A DNA stretch of 64,000 bases from Corynespora cassiicola (Eukaryota > Ascomycota > Dothideomycetes > Pleosporales > Corynesporascaceae). The translations under genes and the position numbers were made by a program. This document shows positions 12,102 to 23,462 of the stretch, piece by piece. The stretch spans positions 310,001 to 374,000 of the forward strand of contig JAEUWY010000002.1 of NCBI GenBank assembly GCA_022059125.1. Direction: 5' to 3'. The notes under the pieces were generated by a model. The model was not told the origin of the DNA and ran no database searches. It saw only the letters and a list, made by a program, of their open reading frames with translations. The stretch's first letter is position 1, and every line of letters begins with the position of its first letter.

Positions 12102-12770
12102 GGGTTACCAGATGCTCTCTTTACTCATCAGTACTACCACTGACACACTACCGTTTTATTACCTATTATTATTATTATCACCAAGAGTCGAGCTGCTTTG
12201 GATCGAAAACGAGCCCGCATAGCCTCCTCTGTCACTTATTCAATCAAGAAATCACCACCACCACCACTGCCGTTTCATTTCGAAGCCTGTGAAGACGATT
12301 GCCTGACATGTGGTAGAAGAGTGTCCAATTCGCACATCTCAATCAACCCCTTCCTCCACCTCGACCCCGTCTATCCCTCTCTTGCGTCCTCCTCCTCCTC
12401 CCCCTTCCCACCACGTGTCCGCCCCCCGCCACACCCATAGACATGTGCTCTAACCACCTACATAGCCACCTAGCAACTTCCTCCCCGCCCCGCGATTCTC
12501 AATCCAGACATGTGTACGCGCCCACGGACCCGCCCTAGCCAGTGTTGAGGCGGCGCCATGCTCAAATGGACAAACGCCCCAATCCAACCCGTGCACGCTA
12601 GATGGGTAGGCCGTGCAAGCGAGCAGCTCGCCCGCCATGTACCTACGCTACGTACCTACCGCAGGCCGGCCGTGTACCTAGGTACCTAGCTAGCTAGCCA
12701 CCTAGCCGAGCTAGACGCACCCGCGCGATCTCATGTCTGGGTCCCGCACCGACGCGGATGCGCAACGATG

Positions 12771-12806
12771 GATGGGTAGGATGGGATGGGATGGGATGGG
12801 ATGAGA
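12771..12806. repeat. (GGGAT)n microsatellite
   Basis: Several GGGAT pentamers run in tandem, with small variants at both ends. Confidence 0.8.
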
Positions 12807-12836
12807 TAGGGGGGAGGGAGCGTACCATCCTTTCGT

Positions 12837-12860
12837 CTAGCTAGCTAGCTAGCTAGCTAG
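12837..12860. repeat. (CTAG)n microsatellite
   Basis: A self-complementary CTAG tetranucleotide is repeated six times without interruption. It could extrude as a hairpin. Related CTAG-rich DNA lies at 12675-12715. Confidence 0.85.
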
Positions 12861-13056
12861 CCGGCTACCTCACCGCGCCGCACACAAGCACAAGCATAGG
12901 GCTGACGTGGGACAACAAACGCAACGCCGCGACGCAGCGCCGCGCACGCACGCCCCCCCCGACGAGCAGCCGGGCATTAACGCGCTCGGTATGGTATGGC
13001 AAGGCAGGGCAGGGCAGGGACGGGATTGTAGATGGAGCCGCATTGGCGTGGTGCGA

Positions 13057-13074
13057 GGGGGGGGGGGGGGGGGG
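13057..13074. repeat. Homopolymer of 18 G
   Basis: An uninterrupted run of 18 G on the plus strand. The exact length is likely to be uncertain in any assembly. Confidence 0.85.
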
Positions 13075-13264
13075 CTACGTCATTGCCATCGTCGTTTCTG
13101 GGCAGGGCTCGCAACAAGACGCCCATTTTCGACGACGAAGGGAGGGAGAAAGGGGCAAGGGTGGGCGTGTTCTTTGCTGGCGCGCCCACGCACGCACGCA
13201 TGCACGCACGCAGCTTCGAGGCTTGGGTTTGGGAGGGGGTCTACCTAGGACGGCCCGGAACCGG

Positions 13265-13292
13265 AGGGTAGGGTAGGGTAGGATAGGGCAGG
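13265..13292. repeat. (GGGTA)n repeat
   Basis: Three GGGTA units followed by GGATA and GGGCA variants. It resembles but does not match the fungal telomere unit TTAGGG. Confidence 0.75.
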
Positions 13293-14449
13293 GCTATGGC
13301 AGGTAGATGGATAGACAGGTTGATGCGTGGATATGAGGCGGGAGGCCTGATGGGAAATGGATGAGGGGGGCGAGGCTAAGGCAGGTGAGGCAGAGGCAGA
13401 GGGGGGGGCTAGGTGTCAGGTCCAGGGAACCTGTTTTTTTTTCGGTCGTGCCGTCTCTGTTTCTGTTTCGCATCTCGCATGTCGGAGGCGTGTTGGGATC
13501 GAGAGGGCGAGGGGCGGCTACGTACGTGTTGGATCGGATCGCTCGATGTATACTTGGCTGGTGATGATGATGGGGTAGCGTACGTGGGCGAGGCAAACAC
13601 ATGTCGAGGCGGGACGCGCATGGCGCCGCGCATGCAGTGTGCAAGTGCAAGTGACTGTGACTGTTTTGAGTTCTGCATGCGAGGGTGGATGGCGTGGACG
13701 GGATGAGGTCTCAGGCGCGCGGTGGAAATGGGACGGGGAGGGTAGGCGCTGTGGTGTGCTCTACACTCCCTCGCACAGCATGCTCTCCCGCAGCCTCTTG
13801 ATGGAAAAAGGCAAAAAAAAAAAAGAGAGAGGCCTGTACAGGGCATCGCATCGCCAGACGCTGAGATGGACCAACCTCGTCGCCATGCGCATCAGAATCT
13901 CGCGGAAGCACGCTGGTCCCTCCGCCTGTTGGCATATCACTGGACCACTCGATGAAATTGCAGCCCTGTGCATACCTTCATCTACGTTTTCTTTCTTTCT
14001 TTTTGCCTTTCGACTGCGTCTGCATCCTTTGGTTTGCTTTTCCCTCCCCTTCTTCATTTCTCCCCGCAAACCCCCGACTCGTAGACGACCTAGTTAGGTA
14101 TGCACAAGCAAGCAAGCAAAAGCGTGTGTGCGCGCGTGCCCGGGCCACCGCACACGAATCACCATGCCCGTCGCATCTGCTACACGCCCCCTCTACATAC
14201 GTAGCTAGGTAATCGCCAATCCCATCCCATCCGCGGTACCGAACCGAGCCGAACCGAGGCGAGACGAGACGAGATGAACGGTGGGTGGGTTAGGTGGGCC
14301 TTGGCCAGTGATGAGAGGCGTACCCACCGCCTACCGCCCACCACCCACCGCTTGGCCCGCAGCCGCATGCTCCGAGTCGCTGGCCCGCAGCCCGCATTCC
14401 GCCATACCATGGCTCGCGCCTTTGCTTTGCTTTTGCTGTTTTGGCGCTG

Positions 14450-14506
14450 GACTGACTGACTGACTGACTGACTGACTTGGCGACTGCCTGACTGACTGAC
14501 TGACTA
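14450..14506. repeat. (GACT)n microsatellite, interrupted
   Basis: Two blocks of tandem GACT units are separated by a short TTGGCGACTGCCT interruption. Confidence 0.85.
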
Positions 14507-16881
14507 GCTTGCATGCCTGCACACCGGGCGTGCGGGCGGGCGGGCGCTTCCTTGCATTTGTCTCCATTCAGCGAGTAGGTAGGCGGACAGGCGGACAGGC
14601 GGGCAGGCAGACGTTTCTAGCCAGCCTGCGTGCGTGCAGAAAAAGCATCTTTCAAAGGGAGAGGGGGAGGGGTTGCAGAAATGAAGCATGTGTGCATACA
14701 ACCCGGCAGCGAGAAAGGAAAGGGAAAAAAAAAAGGCAGCTGTCAGCCTGACCTGACCCTTGGGCGCTGCCCATACATCATATTGAAGCCGAGCACCCAC
14801 CCGCCCACACCCTCAATTCTCTAATCTATCACCATGGCCAGGCGTCCGGATGAAAACCCCCGGGTGGGTGTGCGCGGTATGTGTACTCGTCTTCCCATCC
14901 ACCTCGGCGCCTGCAAGCAGTCGCCCCCACCCCCATGACCCCAACCCAATCCCCAATCGACGCAAATGACGGCATCGCATCGCGTCCCACCGCGTGGCTT
15001 CCATATTAAAGCTTACGCGAGACGAGCAGGCGGCGAGTGCGGCGGGGCGCGGTGTAGGGGTTGGAGCCGTTGGGGATCGGCGGGCGGGTCAGGAGGAGGG
15101 GGGTGCGGGACCGATGGTGATGGGGTGGTTGGGGTAGGGATGGGGTTGTGTGAGCCGAGAGGGGAGGGAGGGAGGGAGGGATTGTGCGGCTAAGGGGTGT
15201 GGATGCGCGGTGGGTAGGTGGGTGCAGGGCCAGGTTGGTGGCGAGGGGGTCGGAGCGGGAGGTGCGGTGAGGAGGTTAGATTGATGGGCAGGTCATGTGC
15301 GGGTTGGAGGTTTGGGGGTTGGAGGGCTGGGGGATGGGAGATGGGTTGGGGAGGGCGACGGTGCGGGCGTGGAGAGTTGTGCGTGTGTGTGTGTAGTGCC
15401 GAGACATGTCTCGGTCGTAGACTTGGGGATGGGAGGACTTGGGGTTGGCTTTTCAAGACGGCGTCTTTGTGGGCCGCCGCTAGACTTGTACACACGCTCC
15501 CGTCGATAGTTCTCCGCACTAGGCGTCTGCATGGAAGCATTACTAGAGACCAAAGCGCTACATGTACGCCGCAATCAAGAATTAAACCATCGCTTGCTGG
15601 ATTCGCACACTGTTTAGCCTTGCCATCAAGCCACTACTGGCACTATTCTTCAGCCTTGTTTTCTGTGAGACTTTGGCTGATCAGAACGTCATCTAATATC
15701 CCATAAAATGAGTGTGTAAAACATGCAGGAGTTATAGCGAGAGAGAAGAGACATTTCGGCTCCATTCTCCCATTCAAGCTCACACTTTTTTACATAGTGT
15801 GTGGCCATGTAAGTGTTATCCAATGCCGTGACGGCCATCGTGTACAACCTCGCATGATATCACGTCTGAAACTGTGTTCGGCAACACAAGCTCAGCCCTA
15901 TTCGTGATGACAGTCTTTTGTACGACTAATATGGATATGAACGGTAGATTTGGCATCGACTTGTGCAACCATAATATAAAATAGCCGTGGCAGTCACCGA
16001 ATGCGAGTTTAAGAACTGGCTGCTTTGGATATTCGACCTAGCCATCTTTGCCTGTCACTACTTTCCTAGGAATAAAAGCATAAAGCGGGAATTATGCAAG
16101 AGCACAGGGATTTAAGAAAATCACATAAGCTAGATTTCCATGAGTTAGGGAGCCATGATGACCGCGAGGCGCAATTGAAACTAATCCGGCTGCTGAGCTG
16201 ACTGTCTTAAGCAGGTTTTTGCCCTCTGTCAGCCCTCCTAATCAACCCTCTTAATCACTGTACTCAACACTTTTCCTAACCTTCCTAATCAAGTATCACC
16301 ATACGTAGGATGGGACGGACACTCTCCCACACTGATAACATTAGACCTGATGGGGGTTGATATGTGCTGAGGACTTCTGAAGATTGTGTTTATCAACACA
16401 CCCGTTAACTTCACTCCAAGAGTTCCCTTTGATTTTTACGGCCGATGTATAGCTATAGAATATCTTCCCGACATCTTCGTCTTGCTTTGCCGTCTGTTGT
16501 TGACAAACATTGATAAACAGATTTTATAGTGCTTGGGTCCATTCTCATGCAAGATTTTCTGCGTCTGAGTGGCAGTGATCCATGCCACACATCAGGTAAC
16601 TAATGCCGGGCACCCACTTGATAAAACTAGCATCAACGTGCGAGAAAATTGCAGTGATGCCGAATTCCTGGCTCTTATTCTAGTGTAAACCCCCAGGTTT
16701 GCGATTCCCGAACCCCGCAATCTGCCTAGCCCGTTTGGGACGAATGGATGCGAATCGCCGAGGCTATCTGGTAGCTTACTCGCGTCAATCTCCACCTTCT
16801 CTCCGAGCCGCCAACATGTAGACATGAATATTCTCACACTCGACATTTCCACTGCATACATTGTAGGAGGAGGAAGTGACT

Positions 16882-18218
16882 ATGGCTGACAATACCAAGG
16901 CAAAGACGCGCCATGATCTGGACGATACGGCCCTGGGGAAATATCTGACGCAGCACCTGCCAAAGCTGCAACTCCCAGTCGTGTCTACAAAGATTGGCTA
17001 TGGGCAAAGCAATCCGACCTATTTTGTTGACGATGCCAAGGGCACCAGGTATATCCTGAGAAAGAAGCCGTCCGGCACCATCATCTCGCCGGTTGCACAC
17101 CAGGTGGATCGCGAGTACAAGGTACTCAAGGCATTGGGGAGTGTAGACGGGTTCCCCGTGCCAACGGTGTATTGCTTGTGCATGGATGATGCCATCATTG
17201 GGACGGCATTTTACGTGAGTCTCCCCCTTCATATTCTGGGCATATACAGAATTGTGGTCATGTGTTGCCACTCACTGCGGAACCTCAGCCATCCAAGTCT
17301 AATCATCATGTCATGGGACTGACGGAGCAAGGTCATGGAATTCGTGCAGGGCCGAATAATAACAGACCCCAACCTGAGCACCCTCCCGCCCAACCAACGC
17401 CGCGCCGCCTGGTCATCGCTCATCTCGACATTGGCATGGCTCCACTCCCTTGACCCTGACGCTCTCGGCCTCTCGTCGTTTGGTAAGAAGACTGGCTTCT
17501 ACACGCGCCACTGCAACACCTTCTCCCGGATCGAGTCCCAGCAGGCCCAAGCCAAGGACATCAACACGGGAGAGCCGTTGGGACGCGCCCACACCGCCTT
17601 TGACGAGATTGTCGACTTCGTCAAGAAGCGCGTCCCAGGCGAAAAGGCGAGCATCATCCACGGCGATTACAAGTTTGACAATGTGATTCTGCACCCGACG
17701 GAGCCGCGGGTGATTGCCATCTTGGACTGGGAGCTGAGCACGATAGGGCACCCACTCATGGACGTCGTCTATGCCGTGGGACCATACTGGAACCGCAACG
17801 CGCTGCCCAAGGGCAACAACGCAGGCGGGGAAGAGGACGGGGGGAAGGTGTATGACGGCGAGAACTGGGCGTCGAGCGGGATGCCGGGAATGGACGAGCT
17901 GCTAGACGAGTACACGAGAGTTGCGGGATGGGATCCGCGGAAGGATCGGTGGGAGGTGGCAAAGGTGTTCCATCTGATGCGGGTGGGTGTGCTCCCATGT
18001 CTTTGCCTTTCGGCACAGAAACATTGCTGACCATATCGTGCTTCTTTTTTCCACAGGGCGGCGTCATCAGCCATGGCATCCAGGCCCGGACCATCAGCGG
18101 GCAGGCCAGCAGCGAGTTCTCGCACACGTACTTTGAGCACACCAAGAGGAGCCTCGACGCGGCTCTCCGGATGGTGCGCGACATGAAGGCGGCCGAGGGC
18201 CCCAAGAGCAGTCTGTGA
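16882..18218 (+). CDS. Aminoglycoside phosphotransferase-family kinase (ACAD10/11 kinase-domain-like)
   Basis: Exons 16882-17214, 17332-17982 and 18057-18218 join over 117- and 74-bp introns to give 381 residues. The APH fold is clear: an N-lobe region VSTKIGYGQSNPTYFV and YILRKKP (ATP-binding lysine), the catalytic loop HGDYKFDN (about residues 221-228) and the metal-binding LDWE (about 242-245). The C-terminal segment starting GGVISHGIQAR matches the end of the stand-alone kinase domains related to ACAD10/ACAD11, which phosphorylate hydroxylated substrates. Fungal members are mostly uncharacterised and the substrate cannot be inferred. An upstream in-frame GTG codon was rejected as start in favour of ATG 16882. 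Confidence 0.9.
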
Positions 18219-19080
18219 GCACGACGAGGCCTGGGCACAGGGTCTGGATACGAAGGCGCAGCACGCCCCGTTGATTGAATAGATAGACTAGCAGTCCCCC
18301 CTTCCAGCACCCCGGGGACGGTGTCGTCAATCAAGGCGCTCGAGTCTAGACAGGAGACATGCAGCAGGTCGACGCAGGCGAGGGCGGGTGATAAGTACGG
18401 ACCGGGGCGCATCGCTCGTCTGCCAGGCCCAAACAGGAAACATAGGGCCCTAGCAAGCCCTCCTTTCAAGCCAAACGCACACCTCTTTGATGTCTCCGCG
18501 CCCCAGAGAGGGTGTGTTGTGCTCGGAAGCTTTGGACGGGCAGCCAATCACGGCCCGCAGCACAGCCCGCATGAACACACCGCGTGAACCCCCCACCCCC
18601 CATGTCCCCATGCGCACCCCATCACCCCCCAGCCACACCATCACCACACCTCGCCTCTCCCAAGTCGATAGTTGGTGCCGGCGTTTTAGATTCGGCCTCC
18701 TGCCCACCACACAACTGCCCCCGAACCCTCTTTTCTTCTCTGCCCTTCGTTCTTTGCTTTCGATCCAGAATATCGTTAGGGGCCCCCAACGATGCTCGTC
18801 GTCGACACCCGCCCGTCCCGCCCTCTGCTACAACCCTCGTAATCCCTCCCCTTGCCTCCCAATCACCTCCAGCCCGGCTTCGGCCCAGCCTCGGGTCGCC
18901 GACATTTGGGTTTGCGGCTTCGTCACGACCTTGTTTTGTTTTTCCCTGCCCGTCTGCCTATCTGAGCTGCCGTGCTGCTGCTGTGCTACTCGCCGTCCGC
19001 ACCACCGAAAAAAAGACGCCAGCTATCCCGCTCGTTCCCGCAGAAAGGAAGCAGAGCAAGCGCAATTGAACAGCAAAGCC
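18219..19080. other. Intergenic region with long CT-rich leader
   Basis: About 860 bp. The right 400 bp is strongly C/T-rich on the plus strand, typical of a fungal promoter or 5' leader for the gene at 19081. A 381-codon open frame across the region is a composition artefact and does not fit the downstream gene's splice structure. Confidence 0.5.
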
Positions 19081-19774
19081 ATGCCAGAGGTCAGCGACGT
19101 GCTCGGCTGGAGCGCCTTCCTCCTGCTCCTCCTGCGCTACTTTGGCTTCGGCACCTTCGCCATCGCGTACTGGGACGCGAGCGTCTTCGTCCGCGTCGCC
19201 ATCCAGGTCCACGCCGCGAGTCGGGGGTCGTCGCTTGCGGCTGGGGGAGGGGGGAGGCGGTGTCGGGACGGGGAGGCGGTGGAGGGGGATAGGAGGACCA
19301 GGATGGGTGAGTTTGACTCTTTAGCAGCTTCCCTATTCCTTGATCTCGCCCTCGAGATATCATGCGCACCAAGGCTGGCATCTGGAGTTGCGACGACATG
19401 CATGTCACGATGCAAAGAGGGCTGCACGGAGCTGACCGCACGCGCTAGCCTCGCCCCGGCCGCGAACACCACCATCGCAGCAGCAGCAGCAGCAGCAGCA
19501 GCAGCGCCGCCCCTCCCCGCCCCACCCCCGACAAGACGTCTTCGACCCGAAAGAAGGGCGCCAGCCCAAGGCGAGCATCAGCCACATGACCCTCATGTCC
19601 ATGTACGAAGACATCATGGCCACGGACGCTGAGACGATCCAGCACCAGCAGGCAACCATCCAGTCGCAGCAGGAGACCATCCGCTCCCAGAGGGAGATGG
19701 TACATCGGCTGAGGCTGCTCGTCGAGGCGCAGGATAGCTGGATTGAGGAGCATTTGGAGGAACCTTTGGAGTAG
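19081..19774 (+). CDS. Hypothetical protein with N-terminal hydrophobic segment, polyQ and coiled coil
   Basis: Proposed exons 19081-19306 and 19449-19774 join across a 142-bp intron (GTGAGT ... CTGAC ... CTAG) in frame to give 183 residues. The N-terminus is hydrophobic (LGWSAFLLLLLRYFGFGTF and onward), suggesting a membrane anchor. A glycine-rich linker follows. Exon 2 begins with a proline-rich piece and nine glutamines encoded by CAG repeats. The end is a heptad-like helix rich in Q/E/R (AETIQHQQATIQSQQETIRS) that should form a coiled coil. No family was recognised. The donor position in the glycine-rich region is the least certain point. Confidence 0.55.
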
Positions 19775-20686
19775 GTTTGTCGGGCCGCCGAGGGCGCGAC
19801 GTCTATGTTGCGGAGCGTGGTATGGCAGGCGGGGGACATGGGAGTGCAGGTGCGGGTGGCGTTTTTTGTTCAATGGTTGCACGGCGTGGAGGCTGATTTG
19901 CTTCTTCTTACCTTTTACGGGGTTGTGCGGCAGGGATGGGTGTGTTTGATTGTGGGACGGATGCTTTTGGAGAGTGATGACTGGTGTGTAATGTTTACGA
20001 TTTGTAAAGTACGGATACCTTTTTTTTTTTTTACACAAGGGATATGATTTCACAAATTTCGAGTTGCTGGATCAGCTCCAGTCTATCGTGGGCTCTTGCA
20101 CGGAATGAAATCTTCAGATTTATAATTGTTGGTTTGTGTTAGCGTGTCTTGTCTTGCAGATTGAAGCTCTCGTTGGTAAAACAGAAGCACTTGCATTATC
20201 AAATGCTTGCTGCTTGTGCGGAACAGATCGTTTTTGCGGAAACCTCCGCATGATATTCTCACCCTAGCTTAGACATCTAGCGAAACAGCTCTTTTTTTTT
20301 AATTAAATCTCTAAATTATAGAGCTTACAAAGCTTTGTATAGCTGCTTTTCTAACATGCTAGATTTCTAAGCTGTGGAGGAGAGCTGTAATAGTGGATAC
20401 AGCCTAGTCCAAATTGGCGAAGCCAAGCACGGGAGCGGATCTTTTGCATCCGCTCGTACTACCTGTGATTATGTTAGTTGACTTGGGTAGCCGGGATTGT
20501 GTGGTTTACGGAGAGATATTGGCAAAAATGGAGTAAATTTACCTTGAGAATTAGGAAAAATTTGTCCAAGGACCCACAGTAGGGGATTATATAGGGATGC
20601 GGAAATCCAAGTCTACATCAGTTGCAATACATCTCTCGGATCATTTTGTCAACAGCAGCATTAACTAAAAGTTTCCCGCCACCACC
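19775..20686. other. Intergenic region upstream of the GST gene
   Basis: About 900 bp, AT-rich in the middle (20.2-20.4 kb), with poly-T runs. The right end carries the GST promoter. No gene was seen. Confidence 0.5.
20587..20594 (+). promoter_or_regulatory. TATA-box-like element of the GST gene
   Basis: TTATATAG lies about 95 bp upstream of the GST start codon, a normal distance for a fungal TATA element. Confidence 0.5.
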
Positions 20687-21496
20687 ATGCCTCTCAAGCT
20701 CATAGGAATGAAAGGGTCCCTCTGCACAGCCCGTCCTCTTCTACTCCTCGCTGAAAAGGGAATCACCGACTTTGAGTTTCAGGACGTCGACTTTGCCAGT
20801 GGCGAAAACAAGGTGCATTTAACCGTCAAAATGCTACTGCATCTATTCTGACTCGTCAACTCAGAGCGAAGCCCACCTAGCCCTCCAACCTTTTGGCCAA
20901 GTCCCTGCCCTCGACGACAACGGCTTCATCCTATTCGGTAGGCAACGATTCCCCGGTCCGGCCTTCATACGGCAATTCTGACAGGGACTCTTAGAATCCC
21001 GTGCAATCTGTCGCTACTTGGCGAGCAAGTTCGCAGACAGGGGCCCGAGCCTCCTCCCCGCTGCGGGAGACGACAAGGCTTGGGCTCTGTTCGAGCAATG
21101 GGCCTCGGTCGAAATCAACAACTTTGACGCCTTCGCCCAGCAGATAGTCGTGCAGAAGTTGGTCATGCCGTTAGTATTCCAATGTCTATTATCTTTCCTC
21201 GCACACCATCGCTGACACACGATACGGGCAGAATGATGGGCAGAGCTGTCAATGAAGAGGTTGTAGCTGCCAACCGGAAGATCCTTAGCGACAAATTTGT
21301 CGCGTTTGATCGCATCTTGGGGAAGCAAGCGTACATGGGGGGTGACAGCTACTCTCTGATAGACGTCTTCTACATGCCGGTCGTTGGTGCACTTTTTGGC
21401 CTTGGAGAGTCGGAACTCATCACAAATAATCCCAACGTTAAGGCGTGGTGGGATCGTGTCTCTGCGAGAGAGGCATTTCAGAAGGCTAGCAAGTAA
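20687..21496 (+). CDS. Glutathione S-transferase
   Basis: Four exons (20687-20812, 20865-20937, 20995-21169, 21232-21496) with introns of 52, 57 and 62 bp give 212 residues in frame. The N-terminal thioredoxin-like domain has GSLCTARPLLLLAEKGI, FGQVPALDDNGFILFESRAI (the cis-proline VP and the glutathione-binding ES pair) and ends about residue 85. The all-helical C-terminal domain carries YSLIDVFYMPVV (the N-capping box S/T-x-x-D). Order and length fit phi-class-like fungal GSTs, which conjugate glutathione to electrophiles in the cytosol. The first helix has SLCTAR, so Ser or Cys could be the activating residue. The substrate is unknown. The gene sits in an accessory stretch rather than a visible pathway. 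Confidence 0.93.
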
Positions 21497-21714
21497 AGCA
21501 CAGTTCTTTGTGCTCAGATTCAAACTTTGCGAATTGGAAAAATCGACAAGGGCGTTATATAGGGCATCTAGGGCGGTCTCGAGAGTTCCATGGTTCATGG
21601 TCCCAACGCAGAGGCATGCTAGACTCAGAGTCTAAGGCAATGATTATTACTGTCCAAGAAACAAATCGATCATCTAGACAAAAGCGTTTTCGAGGAAGAA
21701 AAATAATAAAAGAT

Positions 21715-22945
21715 TTACCAAAAACAGAGACTTGACGCGTCATTAGAAATCAAGGGGGTTTCCTGCTTCCGCTCTTCCTCCTCCTCGATCACCTCCTTCT
21801 CATATCCCCTCACCTGACCCGCCAAAGCAGCCAGCAAAATCCCCTCCTCCCCCTCTCCATCCACCCCAGGATCTCCATTCTCCAACAATCCCTCAAACCC
21901 AAGCCCAACCTCGTCGACAAAAGCCCGCATCTGCCCCGCAGCCACATACCTCTCCCCCGTCCCCCAATGATTCCGGCCCACCCCCACCGCCCTCCCCAAC
22001 CCTGCCCTTCCGCCACACATTCCGCAGCACCTGGCACAGGTACGGGAAGAACATGTACTTTGCGTCTGGCCGGTGCTCGCTGGGGAACGCGAGCTTCGTG
22101 CCGTCCAGCACCCGCCACGTGACCCCCTCGCCCCCGCACACCTCCTCGTCCACACCCCCCCTGGCCAGGTCCATGACCTGGACCCGGTATCCGCGCGGGC
22201 GGCCGCCGGATGCCCACGCCGAGACGGCGGCGGCGGAGTCGAGGTCCGGGATGTCGGGCACGAAGGCGACGAGCCCGTCGTCGAGCGCGGAGACGAGGCA
22301 TCGGAGCAGGAGGAGCGCGTTCTTGGCCGAGAAGAGGTCTTCGGGGTCGGTCGCGGGGCCGAAGATGGAGGGCAGGGCTTTGGGGCCGTGGGAGTGGGCG
22401 ACGCAGTGGGAGGAGGGGATGGGTCTGTTGGCGATGATGTCCCACTGCACGGCCGAGTCCGGGCGGAGGTATGCGTAGCGGGTCTTTACGTTTCTTTGGA
22501 AGGCGAGCTCATTTGCGCGCTTCTGGGCCAGGTGGTAGTCGAGGGAGGGGCGGATGTGCAGACCCAGGGGGGACTGGTGGAGGAGCATGTACAACTTGTG
22601 CTTGTCGAAAGCGAATACCTTGCCGTGCTCCTGCATGTAGCGGGCTTGCCTTTCGCACAGGGCGCGGAAGTAGGCCCACGTGTTCCACTCGTCCAGGAGC
22701 TCGCCGCAGAGCTTGCTGTTGAAGAAGGCGTCGATGCGCGTGCCTTGTTCTCGCGCTTCTTGGGAGCACTTTGCGAACTGGTGGCAGGCACGGTCCTCGA
22801 GGAATTGGGACAGGAGGGAGGCGGATTCCCAGTAGTCGCAGTTGTAGTAGCACATCATCTTGAGGCCGCCCTTCTGGATTTTGGTATGCATCGTCAAGGA
22901 CTCGATGGCTTCTTGGAACTCGGCGGATGTGAAAGAATTCGACAT
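21715..22945 (-). CDS. Fungal HNH-endonuclease-like protein with a frame break
   Basis: Likely start is the ATG at 22945 (MSNSFTSAEFQEAIESL); the open frame extends upstream to 23191 but that part is repeat-like. The first frame reads to about 22000, with HCVAHSHGPKALPSIFGP, EDLFSAKNALLL, a run through DDGLVAFVPDIPD, and KYMFFPYLCQVLRNVW. This order recalls fungal HNH nuclease-domain proteins. The expected C-terminal piece (HWGTGERYVAAGQMRAFVDE) lies in another frame, continuing to a TAA at 21715-21717. The switch falls in a G-rich tract near 21985-22015, so it is either a 1-bp indel or a small intron (for example GTGTGG to GGGCAG, about 87 bp). Family assignment is moderate, and catalytic residues could not be fixed. 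Confidence 0.5.
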
Positions 22946-23462
22946 TTTGGGTGTGACTGGGAGTAGACTGTGATATTCGGATAGGAAGCTGTGAGAGGAT
23001 TGTACTACGTTAGGTAGATAGCTGTGGGGAGACTGTAGGTAGAAAGCCTTGGGAAGACGAGTGGTAGATAGCCTAGAGGAGACTGTAGATATATAGCCGT
23101 GATACGTATGCACTAATCTTTCATCAAGGCATGCCGTAGGCGCTCCCATCAATACTTGTAGCGTGTTGAGTTGATTTCCCAGCATCGCCAAAGGCTCCAG
23201 TAAACTCTATATGTCGGTACCATCAAATACACGACAAGGGACTTTTACAACTTCGTAGTAATAGTTAGTCACAATCTTTGGTCTTGCTCTTGGTTGTTGG
23301 GGCCACACAGAAAAAAAAATAAAGTAGAGCTACCATGAACTGTTTGATTCGCTATTGCGTTCTAACTGCCCGGCTTTGTTCAGCAAACCCATCATGAATG
23401 GAACCGACCGGCCAAGAAAATTCCCATAGATCTGCCCACACTTTCCATTTTCCGAATCGCCC
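22946..23462. other. Promoter region of the HNH-like gene with a 50-bp degenerate tandem repeat
   Basis: About 520 bp. Holds the repeat described at 23013-23088 and AT-rich flanks. No gene was seen. Confidence 0.5.
23013..23088. repeat. Degenerate tandem repeat, about 50-bp period
   Basis: The block GGTAGATAGC followed by a G/A-rich GAGACTGTAG occurs at 23013-23038 and again at 23063-23088. A third diverged partial copy begins near 23038 (GTAGGTAGAAAGCC). Confidence 0.6.

Larger units (their letters stand above)
11738..16881. other. 5.1-kb gene-free, microsatellite-rich region
   Basis: No coding region is supported. The left 3.7 kb is GC-rich and packed with simple repeats (listed separately), homopolymer G runs and a strongly G-skewed plus strand at about 14950-15400. 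The right 1.3 kb (15.5-16.9 kb) turns AT-richer and holds the promoter of the kinase gene at 16882. All long open frames here are low-complexity readings of repeats. Confidence 0.55.

Noticed and set aside
10944..12143. 399-codon plus-strand open frame
   Set aside because: Out-of-frame shadow of exon 2 of the gene at 10499-11737; S/R/T-rich composition typical of a shifted GC-rich frame.
13265..13292. Telomere-like GGGTA repeats
   Set aside because: Unit differs from TTAGGG and the array is only a few copies in an internal microsatellite region.
17756..18547. 263-codon minus-strand open frame
   Set aside because: Antisense to the kinase gene, whose catalytic motifs are on the plus strand.
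18487..19632. 381-codon plus-strand open frame
   Set aside because: Covers a CT-rich leader and the intron of the gene at 19081. No domain, and the alanine run is the CAG repeat in the wrong frame.
22073..22966. 297-codon plus-strand open frame opposite the HNH-like gene
   Set aside because: Antisense shadow: G/V/E-rich low complexity, while the minus strand carries recognisable motifs.
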